5,550 nucleotides of DNA from Bifidobacteriaceae bacterium. GTDB taxonomy: Bacteria > Actinomycetota > Actinomycetes > Actinomycetales > WQXJ01. The notes beneath the pieces are model-generated. The model was not told where the DNA came from. It did no database searches and saw only the letters and a program-made list of their open reading frames with translations. Every line of letters begins with the position of its first letter. The first letter of the stretch is position 1. Location: the NCBI GenBank assembly GCA_031265345.1, contig JAISCU010000383.1, positions 1 through 5,550 of the forward strand, read 5' to 3'. The position numbers and the translations under genes are program-made. Of the stretch, positions 1-5,550 are shown piece by piece.

Positions 1-1371
1 GAGGGGGGCGGCGATGGTGGCGAGGCCACCAATGGTTCCGGCCCTCCGGCGAACGATTCTGGAGCCGTCACGATAGCCGATGTCGAGGCCCAAGTGCGCG
101 AGGACATCGACGCGGCCCAGAAGCGATGGGACGACAAAGACCTCGAGCTCTCGGGACTGCTGGTTGACGCGATTGACTTCGGCGGCTATTACGCCGCTTA
201 CCTTGGGACCGACCCGGAGACGACTTGGGCTCAGCAGTTCAGTGGGGAGTGCAAGACCAGCGCCGCCGAATTCGAGGGCGTGCAGAACGGTTCCTACATC
301 GTGGTCAACGGGACCGTGTCCAGCGTCATGGCGGACGGCATCTACTTGGAGAGTTGCAGACTCATCTCCTTCACGCCGCCCGAGGGGCCAGTGGAAGGAG
401 CCATCCCGGGTGACGAGATCGACCCCAAGGCCGGACCAGTGTTCTTGACGCGGGACGGCGACAAGGGGTACGTGACCCAGATCGACCCTGACACTGGGGA
501 GTCTGTGACCATCTGGGAAAGTATCCCGCTCAGTGGCTACGAATACACGGTCCAGTGGTCAACCACGAACCTGAGCGGACGCGTCACCGAGCAACTCTTC
601 GACCCGGAGCTGGAACGCTTGGCCGTCAACTGGTCCGAAAGCTCCGACCGCTCAAAGCACGTTGGATGGCTTGACCGGAACGGCGAGGTGACTGACGTCA
701 CGGCCGCGCTGGCTGGCGACAGTTCGGGCTTCTCGGCCAAAGCGCCGCAACACACCAATGCCCTGTTCGACGCGGACGGGCTGTTCTTCTTTGAGAATCG
801 AGGTGACGACGGCAAGACGACCTATAGCCTGCTGGACCCGAACGACATGTCGTTGGTGGCCGATCAGGAGGAGTTTGATCCGCCTGGTTGCGCTTTCAGC
901 TACGCGACGGACCCGATTAATGGCAGTGCCGTCTTTGACCTGGATGGTCGGCTGACGAGGAACGAGACCAGCACGGGCAGCGGGACTTACACTTGCTGGG
1001 TGCTGCCGAACGGCGACCGCGTTGCCTCGATTCAGAGGAGGGCACTGGCGGACTTGATCGATGACGGTGTTGGACTGTACGTGGACCGCGCGGGCCTCAT
1101 CGCTTACACGCCCTCAGATGATCAGCCAGATGACAGGGGCCTATATTTCCCGGGCGAAAACGGCGAGGCGGGCGTGAAGAGATTGACGCCGGAGACGGAT
1201 TACCAAATCGTGAACGCAGCGGCCTCGGGCGACAAGATTGCATTCACCGCCCAGAGGGGCCAAGAAACCGCTCTGTTCGTCACCTCAACCAACGGCGGCG
1301 AGCCCACCAAGGTCGCCGACTTGTCGGCCGGGAGCGGCAAATCAACGCCGCAACTGTTGTTCTGGAAGTAG
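1..1371 (+). CDS. Probable exported/lipid-anchored protein with OB-fold-like and beta-propeller-like domains (5'-truncated)
   Basis: The frame is open from the first base of the window, so the start and any signal peptide or lipobox lie outside; 456 codons and a TAG stop are visible. An internal GTG at 94 would cut into the same protein and is unlikely to be the start. Codons 1-20 encode a Gly/Asp/Asn/Pro-rich linker (EGGGDGG), as often follows a lipid-anchored Cys or membrane helix. Codons of about 40-122 resemble the tRNA_anti-like OB fold found in small bacterial lipoproteins: strand-rich, with Cys at codons 84 and 119 and the pattern SYIVVNGTV...GIYLESCRLI. The rest is made of repeated strand-turn units (GDKGYVTQIDPDTGE, GKTTYSLLDPND, ETALFVTSTNGGEP), as in TolB/PD40-like beta-propellers. 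Cys codons 297 and 332 could form a second disulfide pair. No catalytic motif is visible. A binding or sensing role outside the membrane is inference. The gene is convergent with the toxin-antitoxin operon, with 12 bp between the stops. Confidence 0.85.
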   Translation, partial: EGGGDGGEATNGSGPPANDSGAVTIADVEAQVREDIDAAQKRWDDKDLELSGLLVDAIDFGGYYAAYLGTDPETTWAQQFSGECKTSAAEFEGVQNGSYIVVNGTVSSVMADGIYLESCRLISFTPPEGPVEGAIPGDEIDPKAGPVFLTRDGDKGYVTQIDPDTGESVTIWESIPLSGYEYTVQWSTTNLSGRVTEQLFDPELERLAVNWSESSDRSKHVGWLDRNGEVTDVTAALAGDSSGFSAKAPQHTNALFDADGLFFFENRGDDGKTTYSLLDPNDMSLVADQEEFDPPGCAFSYATDPINGSAVFDLDGRLTRNETSTGSGTYTCWVLPNGDRVASIQRRALADLIDDGVGLYVDRAGLIAYTPSDDQPDDRGLYFPGENGEAGVKRLTPETDYQIVNAAASGDKIAFTAQRGQETALFVTSTNGGEPTKVADLSAGSGKSTPQLLFWK

Positions 1372-1383
1372 CGGCGGCCCGGT

Positions 1384-1794
1384 TCACGGGGCCAGCGGGT
1401 CCACCGTTCGCAGACCCAGTTTCGCGGCGACGGCCAGCATGTTCGCGTCATGGCTGGCCAATGTGAGCGTGGGGCTGACCGCCATCAACGTGCCCAGGTG
1501 GATCGCGTCGAGGGATCGCAGGGGATACGGAATCTGCTCGGCGTATTGCATCACGTCCGGATCGACCGAGCACAGGGCCACATGAGACAGGTGCGCGTCC
1601 GCCGCCTTGGGAGGCAACCCGTCGCGCCGGAGCGCTCGGACCGCCTCAAGGCGAAGCAGCACGGAGGACAGCATGGTCAACGGCTCTCTCTCGGCGAACC
1701 ACCGGACTGCGGCGGGGGAGTCGGCGTAGACCACATGCAGCAGGACCGAGGTGTCCAGGTAATAGGCCTCGGCATTGCCGGGCGCGGCGCTCAC
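1384..1794 (-). CDS. vapC: VapC-type PIN-domain toxin ribonuclease
   Basis: This 136-residue protein is a complete PIN domain of the size usual for VapC toxins, which are Mg2+-dependent endoribonucleases that typically cut tRNA or rRNA and arrest translation. The acidic active-site residues appear in the expected order: Asp14 in YYLDTSVLLH, Glu50 in LLRLEAVRAL, Asp96 in SLDAIHLGT and Asp116 in SHDANM. All are intact, so the protein should be active. The start is GTG and overlaps the antitoxin TGA by four bases (GTGA). No strong Shine-Dalgarno site precedes it, so translation is probably coupled to the antitoxin, as is common in such operons. Expression should be controlled from the antitoxin promoter at about 2094-2128. 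The gene is convergent with the exported-protein gene to its left. The RNA target cannot be read from the sequence. Confidence 0.92.
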   Translation of the reverse strand: MSAAPGNAEAYYLDTSVLLHVVYADSPAAVRWFAEREPLTMLSSVLLRLEAVRALRRDGLPPKAADAHLSHVALCSVDPDVMQYAEQIPYPLRSLDAIHLGTLMAVSPTLTLASHDANMLAVAAKLGLRTVDPLAP

Positions 1795-2093
1795 GCTCGC
1801 TCAGCTCTCGTCTCGGCCAGCAACTCGTCAACCGTCAGGCCTGACTCGCCGACCAACGGCCCATGGCGGGGCAGCGACAAACACCGAGGGGCAGCGGCTC
1901 TGCCTTGCTCGATCGCCCCGGCGACCGGATTCGACGCCATTCCATGCCGAGAGGAAGTCACCGGCGCGATCCTCGCCCTCGGCACACCGTGGTAGGTGAC
2001 GTCGATGGTCTTTCCTTGATCGATGACCAACCCCATCACCGCTCTAGTGGCGTGGATGAGATTCGTGGAAGTCACAGTCTCCGTGGCGCTCAT
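1791..2093 (-). CDS. vapB: Phd/YefM-family antitoxin, partner of VapC
   Basis: This 100-residue protein has the Phd/YefM plan. The N-terminal part (about residues 7-45: VTSTNLIHATRAVMGLVID, then a beta hairpin TIDVTYHGVPRARIAPV) corresponds to the DNA-binding dimerisation fold. The acidic C-terminal helix (residues 86-98, LTVDELLAETRAE) is where such antitoxins usually bind and block the toxin. I chose ATG at 2093 because family similarity begins there and a good -10-like box lies 7 bases upstream. A TTG at 2117 would add eight unrelated residues and would lie inside the promoter. The antitoxin precedes the toxin and overlaps it by four bases, the normal order for a type II module. With VapC it should repress its own promoter. 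The middle (about residues 46-80) is a variable linker with no motif I recognise. The gene name follows its partner; by fold it is Phd-like rather than the AbrB-like VapB. Confidence 0.85.
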   Translation of the reverse strand: MSATETVTSTNLIHATRAVMGLVIDQGKTIDVTYHGVPRARIAPVTSSRHGMASNPVAGAIEQGRAAAPRCLSLPRHGPLVGESGLTVDELLAETRAERA

Positions 2094-2128
2094 GGCGGAA
2101 AGTCTACTCAAAGTCAACCTAAAGTAGA
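2094..2128 (-). promoter_or_regulatory. Probable leaderless promoter and operator of the vapBC operon
   Basis: Reading the minus strand, TAGACT (2106 to 2101) fits the actinobacterial -10 form TAnnnT and ends seven bases before the antitoxin ATG, so transcription would begin at or next to the start codon. There is no convincing Shine-Dalgarno site, which fits a leaderless mRNA. No good -35 box lies at the usual distance. The same stretch has a 6-bp dyad, TCTACT (2103-2108) and AGTAGA (2123-2128), and three copies of AAAGT (+ strand, at 2099, 2110 and 2121) exactly 11 bp apart. A dyad over the promoter is the usual place for an antitoxin operator. The dyad alone is short enough to occur by chance. 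Confidence 0.5.
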
Positions 2129-2319
2129 ATTTCTTTCGGTCTTTCGGATGGTGTTGACTCGGTCTTGGGTATCAGGCCGCCGATGCCGTCTGGCCGACCG
2201 GCCGCGTTGGGCACAGACCGCGATTGGCATGGGCTGGGAGGCGCCGGGCGGCCGCATTTGGCACACGCCAGGGGGCGCGGCGAGACAGCGCCGGGCCACC
2301 GTTTAGGCTTGGTTGCGCT
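2129..2319. other. Remainder of the divergent intergenic region between vapB and pcrA
   Basis: No gene is supported here. The helicase frame is open back to an ATG at 2224, but the 32 added residues are Arg/Gly/Ala-rich and unlike helicase N-termini. A short direct repeat, CTTTCGG at 2133-2139 and 2141-2147, lies in the only A/T-richer patch. A TTGACT at 2154-2159 resembles a -35 box on the + strand but has no matching -10. The rest is GC-rich with no terminator or riboswitch that I can see. Confidence 0.5.
2282..2309 (+). promoter_or_regulatory. Weak candidate promoter for pcrA
   Basis: TAGGCT (2304-2309) fits the TAnnnT -10 form and GAGACA (2282-2287) matches four of six -35 positions with a 16-bp spacer. 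Transcription would start only a few bases before the ATG at 2320, giving an almost leaderless mRNA. This fits the lack of a Shine-Dalgarno site before that ATG. No other evidence supports it. Confidence 0.25.
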
Positions 2320-4818
2320 ATGGAACCGATCCAACCCGTTTTGCTCGACCTCTCCCGCTTGCCCTCATTGGCCCCGGCCGCCTGGGCGGAGCCAGAACCC
2401 GATCCGACCAGCCCCTTCCCAAACCCAGGCGAAGGGCCTGGTGGAAAGGCGGGAACAGGGACGGCGGCATCGGACACCGCCCAAACCGAAGCGGCCGGAC
2501 TGGTGACGGACCTCAACGCCGAGCAGAAGCAGGCCGTGACCCACGAAGGCACGCCGCTGTTGATCGTCGCCGGGGCCGGATCGGGCAAGACGCGGGTGTT
2601 GACCAGACGGATCGCGTACCTCCTCGCGACCGGGCGGGCGAGGCCCGGCGAAATCCTCGCGATCACCTTCACCAACAAGGCGGCCGCCGAGATGAGAGAG
2701 CGCGTCGAGCACCTGGTGGGGCCGGCCGCCCGCTTTATGTGGGTGAGCACATTCCATTCCGCCTGCGTCAGGATCTTGAGGCGCGAAGCGTCCCATCTGG
2801 GGCTGAAGAGTTCCTTTTCCATCTACGACGCGCAAGACTCGGTCCGTCTCATATCGATGGTCTGCTCCGAATTGAACCTGGATTCGAAGCGATTCCCGCC
2901 CCGGAAGCTGGCCAACCGCATATCCAATCTCAAGAACGAATTGGTCGATCCGGAGACTTACGCCTCGCGGGCGGCCGGCCATAATCCGGTCGAGGACGCC
3001 ACCTCCCAGGTCTACACCGTCTACCAGCAGCGCCTCCAGGCCGCCCATGCGCTCGATTTCGATGATTTGATAATGCAGACGGTGAATCTGTTGCAGGTCT
3101 TTCCCGACTTGGCGGACCAGTACCATCGTCGTTTCCGGCACATCCTGGTGGACGAGTACCAGGACACCAATCATGCGCAATACATGCTGGTCAGGGAATT
3201 GGCGGGGATCAAGGCTGACGCGCGGGACGGGCGCGGCTACAACCCGGCCGAATTGACGGTGGTGGGCGACTCGGACCAGTCGATCTACGCTTTCCGAGGC
3301 GCCACGATCCGCAACATCGCTGAATTCGAGACCGATTATCCGGACGCCACCACCATTCTGCTGGAGCAGAATTACCGCTCCACCCAGAATATCTTGACGG
3401 CTGCCAACGGCGTGATCTCGCGAGGCAGCGGTCGCAAGAAGAAGCGCCTGTGGACGGCCGAGGGCGACGGCCCCAAAGTGGTCGGATACGTCGCCGATTC
3501 GGAGCATGACGAAGCCCAATTCATCGCCAAGGAAGTCGACTCATTAGGCGACGAACATGGCGTCAGACCCCGCGATGTGGCGGTGTTCTATCGCACCAAC
3601 GCCCAGTCGCGCGCGCTCGAGGAAGTGTTCATCCGCACAGGAATTCCCTATCGGGTGGTCGGTGGCACGCGATTCTACGAACGCAGGGAAATCCGCGACG
3701 CCATCGCCTATTTGAGAGCCGCCGCCAATATCGACGACACGGTCTCGGTGCGCCGCATTTTCAATGTCCCGAAACGCGGCTTGGGGGACCGGTCGGAGGG
3801 TTCAGTCCAGGCGCATGCCGCCAAACACGGGATCTCGTTCGGCGCGGCCTTGGCCCAGGCGAACGAGATCGGGGACTTGACTCCGCGAGCGCGCACCTCG
3901 GTCGCCGCGTTGGATCACCTCCTGAACGAATTGGCGGAGATGTCCACCGACGGCGCGGGCCCGGCCCAGATCCTCGACTATGCCCTGGACCAGTCGGGCT
4001 ACCTCGCGGAACTGCAGCAGTCGCGGGACCCCCAGGACGCCAGCCGGGTCGAGAACCTGGCCGAACTGCACGCCGTGGCCAGCGAGTTCGAGCAGGCCGC
4101 GCCGGACGGCACCCTGGCGGACTTCCTCGAGCGTGTCTCCCTGGTGGCCGATTCCGATCAGCTTCCGCCCGGCGCCGATTCCGACAGCCCCGAAGCTGCG
4201 GCGGAAGCCCGTGATCAGGGCCAGGTCACGCTCATGACGCTGCACACCGCCAAGGGTTTGGAGTTCCCGGTGGTGTTCCTCACCGGGTTCGAGGACGGCA
4301 CTTTCCCGCACCAACGCTCGATGGGCGATCCGGAGGAGCTCGAGGAGGAGCGGCGCCTCGCCTACGTGGGCCTCACCCGCGCCCGCCGCCGCCTCTACAT
4401 CTCGCGCGCCGAGGCCCGCACCACGTTCGGCCGCCCCGAGTACTACGCCGCGTCGCGCTTCATCTCCGACATCCCGACGGAGGTCCTCGAGTGGCGCCGC
4501 GAGCGGGGCAGCGCGGCCCGCCTGCGACAAGAACAGGGGTACGATGCCGCCGGGTGGGGCAAGCGCGCCAGGTCCGGTTCGTTCGGGGCCGAGCCGGGCG
4601 GCTCTAGCGGCGGCGCGGTTTTCGGCTCCGCGACGCCGCGGCCAGCCAAGGACGTGCCGCAGCTGAAGACCGGCGACATGGTGACGCATGACAAGTACGG
4701 CCTAGGCACCGTCACCGCCGTCGAGGGCGCCGGCGCCAACCAGATCGCCCGCGTCGAGTTCCGCAGCGAGGGGATCAAACGGCTGCTGGTCCGCTTCGCG
4801 CCGTTGACGAAGTTGTGA
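2320..4818 (+). CDS. pcrA: ATP-dependent 3'-5' DNA helicase PcrA/UvrD1 (superfamily 1A)
   Basis: This 832-residue protein is a complete SF1A helicase, which unwinds DNA using ATP in nucleotide excision repair and in removing stalled proteins or RNA polymerase. All motifs are present in order: Q motif (NAEQKQAV, 66-73), Walker A (GAGSGKT, 85-91), Ia (ITFTNKAAAEM, 115-125), II (DEYQDTN, 278-284), III (VVGDSDQSIYAFRGA, 314-328), IV (LEQNYRST, 348-355), YRTNAQSR (424-431), GGTRFYERREIRDA (from 448), V (VTLMTLHTAKGLEFPVVF, from 636) and VI (EEERRLAYVGLTRARRRLY, from 675). A Gly/Ser/Pro-rich linker (about 728-784) leads to a C-terminal Tudor-like domain (DMVTHDKYGLGTV...FAPLTKL) that binds RNA polymerase in PcrA/UvrD homologues. 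I prefer ATG 2320 to ATG 2224 because the upstream 32 codons look non-coding. Residues 1-60 are a Pro/Glu/Ala-rich tail of unknown role, so a later start such as the GTG coding Val62 is possible. The gene stands alone, with toxin-antitoxin genes on the opposite strand on both sides. Confidence 0.97.
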   Translation: MEPIQPVLLDLSRLPSLAPAAWAEPEPDPTSPFPNPGEGPGGKAGTGTAASDTAQTEAAGLVTDLNAEQKQAVTHEGTPLLIVAGAGSGKTRVLTRRIAYLLATGRARPGEILAITFTNKAAAEMRERVEHLVGPAARFMWVSTFHSACVRILRREASHLGLKSSFSIYDAQDSVRLISMVCSELNLDSKRFPPRKLANRISNLKNELVDPETYASRAAGHNPVEDATSQVYTVYQQRLQAAHALDFDDLIMQTVNLLQVFPDLADQYHRRFRHILVDEYQDTNHAQYMLVRELAGIKADARDGRGYNPAELTVVGDSDQSIYAFRGATIRNIAEFETDYPDATTILLEQNYRSTQNILTAANGVISRGSGRKKKRLWTAEGDGPKVVGYVADSEHDEAQFIAKEVDSLGDEHGVRPRDVAVFYRTNAQSRALEEVFIRTGIPYRVVGGTRFYERREIRDAIAYLRAAANIDDTVSVRRIFNVPKRGLGDRSEGSVQAHAAKHGISFGAALAQANEIGDLTPRARTSVAALDHLLNELAEMSTDGAGPAQILDYALDQSGYLAELQQSRDPQDASRVENLAELHAVASEFEQAAPDGTLADFLERVSLVADSDQLPPGADSDSPEAAAEARDQGQVTLMTLHTAKGLEFPVVFLTGFEDGTFPHQRSMGDPEELEEERRLAYVGLTRARRRLYISRAEARTTFGRPEYYAASRFISDIPTEVLEWRRERGSAARLRQEQGYDAAGWGKRARSGSFGAEPGGSSGGAVFGSATPRPAKDVPQLKTGDMVTHDKYGLGTVTAVEGAGANQIARVEFRSEGIKRLLVRFAPLTKL

Positions 4819-4834
4819 ACACGGGCCTCAGTAG

Positions 4835-4858
4835 ATGTTGCTCCCAGACCAGCCTCAC
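4835..4858 (-). pseudogene. yoeB: Remnant of a YoeB toxin gene (first ~8 codons only)
   Basis: On the minus strand a GTG at 4858-4856 overlaps the yefM TGA by four bases (GTGA), the usual start position of yoeB. It reads MRLVWEQH, which resembles the beginning of YoeB toxins (M-R/K-L-V/I-W-x-x-x-x-W-x-D/E-Y). The resemblance ends after about eight codons. The expected Trp/Asp/Tyr segment is absent, and the frame goes on as LLRPVFTTS and runs into the antisense of the pcrA 3' end before a TGA at 4777-4775. None of the YoeB catalytic region (the C-terminal HRLVY...YHY part) is present. The rest was probably deleted. The match is short, but its position and overlap make it convincing. Confidence 0.7.
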
Positions 4859-5103
4859 GTGAGGTCCAGGTCGTGGACCTCGACCTCGCCGCGCCGCGCA
4901 CGGTCGTACGAATCCAGGAGGCGGCGCGCATTGGCGGGGGACTGGAACAGGTACGCGGTCTCGCGCCAGGCGGCGTACTCCGTTGCGGGCATTAGCACGG
5001 CGTTGCCGACGCGCGACGTGATCTCGATCGCCTCCTGATTGTCGTTGACCTGTTTGATCAGCGGGAACAGGGTGGCGCGGGCTTCGCTCGCGGTAATGGG
5101 CAT
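4855..5103 (-). CDS. yefM: YefM antitoxin (solitary; toxin partner lost)
   Basis: This 82-residue protein is a full-length YefM, the DNA-binding antitoxin that neutralises the ribosome-dependent mRNase YoeB and represses its own operon. It shows the N-terminal ITASEARATLFPLIKQV, the strand pair AIEITSRVGNAVLM, and the strongly conserved stretch RETAYLFQSPANARRLLDS (residues 47-65), almost the same as in E. coli YefM as I remember it. An acidic tail (EVEVHDLDLT) follows. The ATG at 5103 is set by the family N-terminus and by AGGAG seven bases upstream; the longer open frame reaching 5304 runs through repeat DNA and is not coding. Only about eight codons of the expected downstream toxin remain. 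The gene faces the end of pcrA, with 36 bp between the stops. It has no visible damage, so it may still be expressed and could act on other YoeB copies or promoters; that is inference. Confidence 0.93.
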   Translation of the reverse strand: MPITASEARATLFPLIKQVNDNQEAIEITSRVGNAVLMPATEYAAWRETAYLFQSPANARRLLDSYDRARRGEVEVHDLDLT

Positions 5104-5110
5104 AGCCTGA

Positions 5111-5115
5111 CTCCT
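5111..5115 (-). promoter_or_regulatory. Ribosome binding site of yefM
   Basis: AGGAG on the minus strand lies seven bases before the ATG at 5103. It is the clearest Shine-Dalgarno site in the window, and it decides the yefM start against the longer upstream open frame. Confidence 0.8.
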
Positions 5116-5125
5116 GACTTGCACG

Positions 5126-5151
5126 ACGTCAATGTACCAGTCGGTTGACGT
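5126..5151 (-). promoter_or_regulatory. Candidate yefM operator (dyad ACGTCAA / TTGACGT)
   Basis: Seven-base arms at 5126-5132 and 5145-5151 form a perfect dyad with a 12-base spacer, 22 bp upstream of the yefM ATG. TGTACC at 5133-5138, next to one arm, differs by one base from TGTACA, the operator core known for E. coli YefM. On the minus strand TTGACG also looks like a -35 box, but no good -10 follows at normal spacing. A 7-base dyad could arise by chance, so the position is the main support. Confidence 0.4.
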
Positions 5152-5221
5152 GGAGCCCGGCCCCCGATCGGCGTCGCTGCCAGATTCGCGGTCCGGCGTC
5201 CTCTGCGAGAGGCTCGCCTGC

Positions 5222-5430
5222 ACCAAAGCCGCGCCGAGTCCGCCGTTTCGCTTGCCTTCCCGCGCCGAGACCGCGGATCTGCACGTAGCTGGGACTATGC
5301 ACAACGCACTGACCAGCGAAAATGCGAAACGAACGGATGCAAATCAGCGGTCTCGGCGAAGAAGGGCGCGCGAATCGGCTGTCTCGATGAAGACCGGCGT
5401 GCAAATCAGCTGCCCAGCTTGCTTTGCGGC
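5222..5430. repeat. Degenerate 31-bp repeat in two outward-facing blocks
   Basis: On the + strand, units start at 5338, 5369 and 5400, exactly 31 bp apart. The first two match at 23 of 31 positions, and the third matches only over its first 11-13 bases (TGCAAATCAGC). On the minus strand, units run from 5283 to 5253 and from 5252 to 5222, again 31 bp each, matching the unit at 5338 at about 24 and 18 of 31 positions. The best pair (5263-5283 against 5338-5358) agrees at 19 of 21 bases when one is inverted. The core reads TGCAAATCAGCGGTCTCGGC. The blocks face away from a 54-bp centre (5284-5337), so the whole could fold into a long imperfect hairpin. The period is not a multiple of three, which argues against coding. 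It is not CRISPR-like, since there are no unique spacers. I do not recognise the family. Confidence 0.75.
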
Positions 5431-5550
5431 TCCGTGACGGGGGAAAGTCGCCTCGAGTTTCGGAGCGGCAGCGGCGCGGGAGGGCTGCGGGCGCCGAAAT
5501 GCAGGTCAAGCGCGTTCGTGGTCGCCGGAATCGTGCCACGAACCTCGTCA
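5431..5550. other. Right edge: no supported gene
   Basis: The only open stretch is a minus-strand frame that enters from the right edge at 5549 and stops at 5408-5406, inside the last 31-bp repeat unit. It would encode the last 47 residues of a protein with no recognisable domain (Pro/Arg/Leu-rich, ending VTEPQSKLGS). Its start is outside the window. An 8-base dyad (5514-5521 and 5536-5543) has no T tract and is not a convincing terminator. Confidence 0.4.

Noticed and set aside
1376..1393. Hairpin GGCCC/GGGCC between the convergent stops, as a shared terminator
   Set aside because: The stem has only five base pairs, the loop is eight bases, and no T tract follows on either strand.
2224..2319. 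Upstream ATG at 2224 as the pcrA start
   Set aside because: The added 32 residues (MAWAGRRRAAAFGTRQ...) are Arg/Ala/Gly-rich, overlap the likely promoter and resemble no helicase N-terminus.
2365..3519. 384-codon minus-strand open frame antisense to pcrA
   Set aside because: It is the complement of a strongly conserved helicase coding region. Its protein is low-complexity and resembles no family; the helicase motifs explain the sequence.
3802..4689. 295-codon minus-strand open frame antisense to the 3' half of pcrA
   Set aside because: It is a shadow of GC-rich third codon positions in pcrA, with no start signal or domain of its own.
4853..4864. Perfect 12-bp palindrome CCTCACGTGAGG over the yefM stop
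   Set aside because: About one palindrome of this length is expected by chance in 5.5 kb, and this one lies in coding sequence and the start/stop overlap.
5222..5430. CRISPR array
   Set aside because: The 31-bp units adjoin without unique spacers, are degenerate, and point in two directions; no cas gene is present.
5129..5539. Long minus-strand open frame of 136 codons across the right intergenic region, and a 101-codon + strand frame at 5132-5437
   Set aside because: Both run through the 31-bp repeats, are Arg/Pro/Ser-rich without domain patterns, and lack a ribosome binding site. Random open frames of this length are common in GC-rich DNA.
5514..5543. Inverted repeat GTTCGTGG/CCACGAAC as a terminator or element end
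   Set aside because: An 8-base dyad with a 14-base loop is expected about once by chance in this window, and it has no T tract or other mark.

Overview
The window comes from a high-GC bacterium, most likely an actinomycete (Actinomycetota). The main reason is the central gene, a UvrD1/PcrA-type helicase whose motifs and C-terminal Tudor-like tail closely resemble the mycobacterial form as I remember it. The strong G/C bias at third codon positions, the GTG starts and the weak or missing Shine-Dalgarno sites also fit. I cannot name the genus.

Layout: (1) Bases 1-1371, + strand, hold the 3' part of a gene for a probable surface-anchored protein with a Gly-rich linker, an OB-fold-like domain and a beta-propeller-like domain. 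Its start lies outside the window. (2) Bases 1384-2093, - strand and convergent with the first gene, hold a complete type II toxin-antitoxin operon: a Phd/YefM-type antitoxin followed, with a 4-base overlap, by a VapC PIN-domain ribonuclease. (3) Bases 2094-2319 are a divergent intergenic region with a probable leaderless antitoxin promoter and a weak candidate promoter for the helicase. (4) Bases 2320-4818, + strand, hold the full pcrA/uvrD1 helicase. (5) Bases 4855-5103, - strand, hold a clear YefM antitoxin. Its YoeB toxin gene is missing except for about the first eight codons, which still overlap the antitoxin stop and then break off into the 3' end of pcrA. (6) Bases 5104-5550 have no convincing gene. 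They hold the yefM ribosome binding site, an operator-like dyad, and an unusual degenerate 31-bp repeat whose units run outward in both directions from a central spacer of about 54 bp.

How the parts relate: pcrA is a housekeeping DNA repair gene flanked on both sides by toxin-antitoxin modules on the opposite strand, one intact and one decayed. This suggests that the flanks of pcrA have taken up and lost accessory DNA. I see no new multi-gene defence or metabolic system. The two most unusual signals are the toxin fossil beside the solitary YefM gene and the divergent 31-bp repeat upstream of it.
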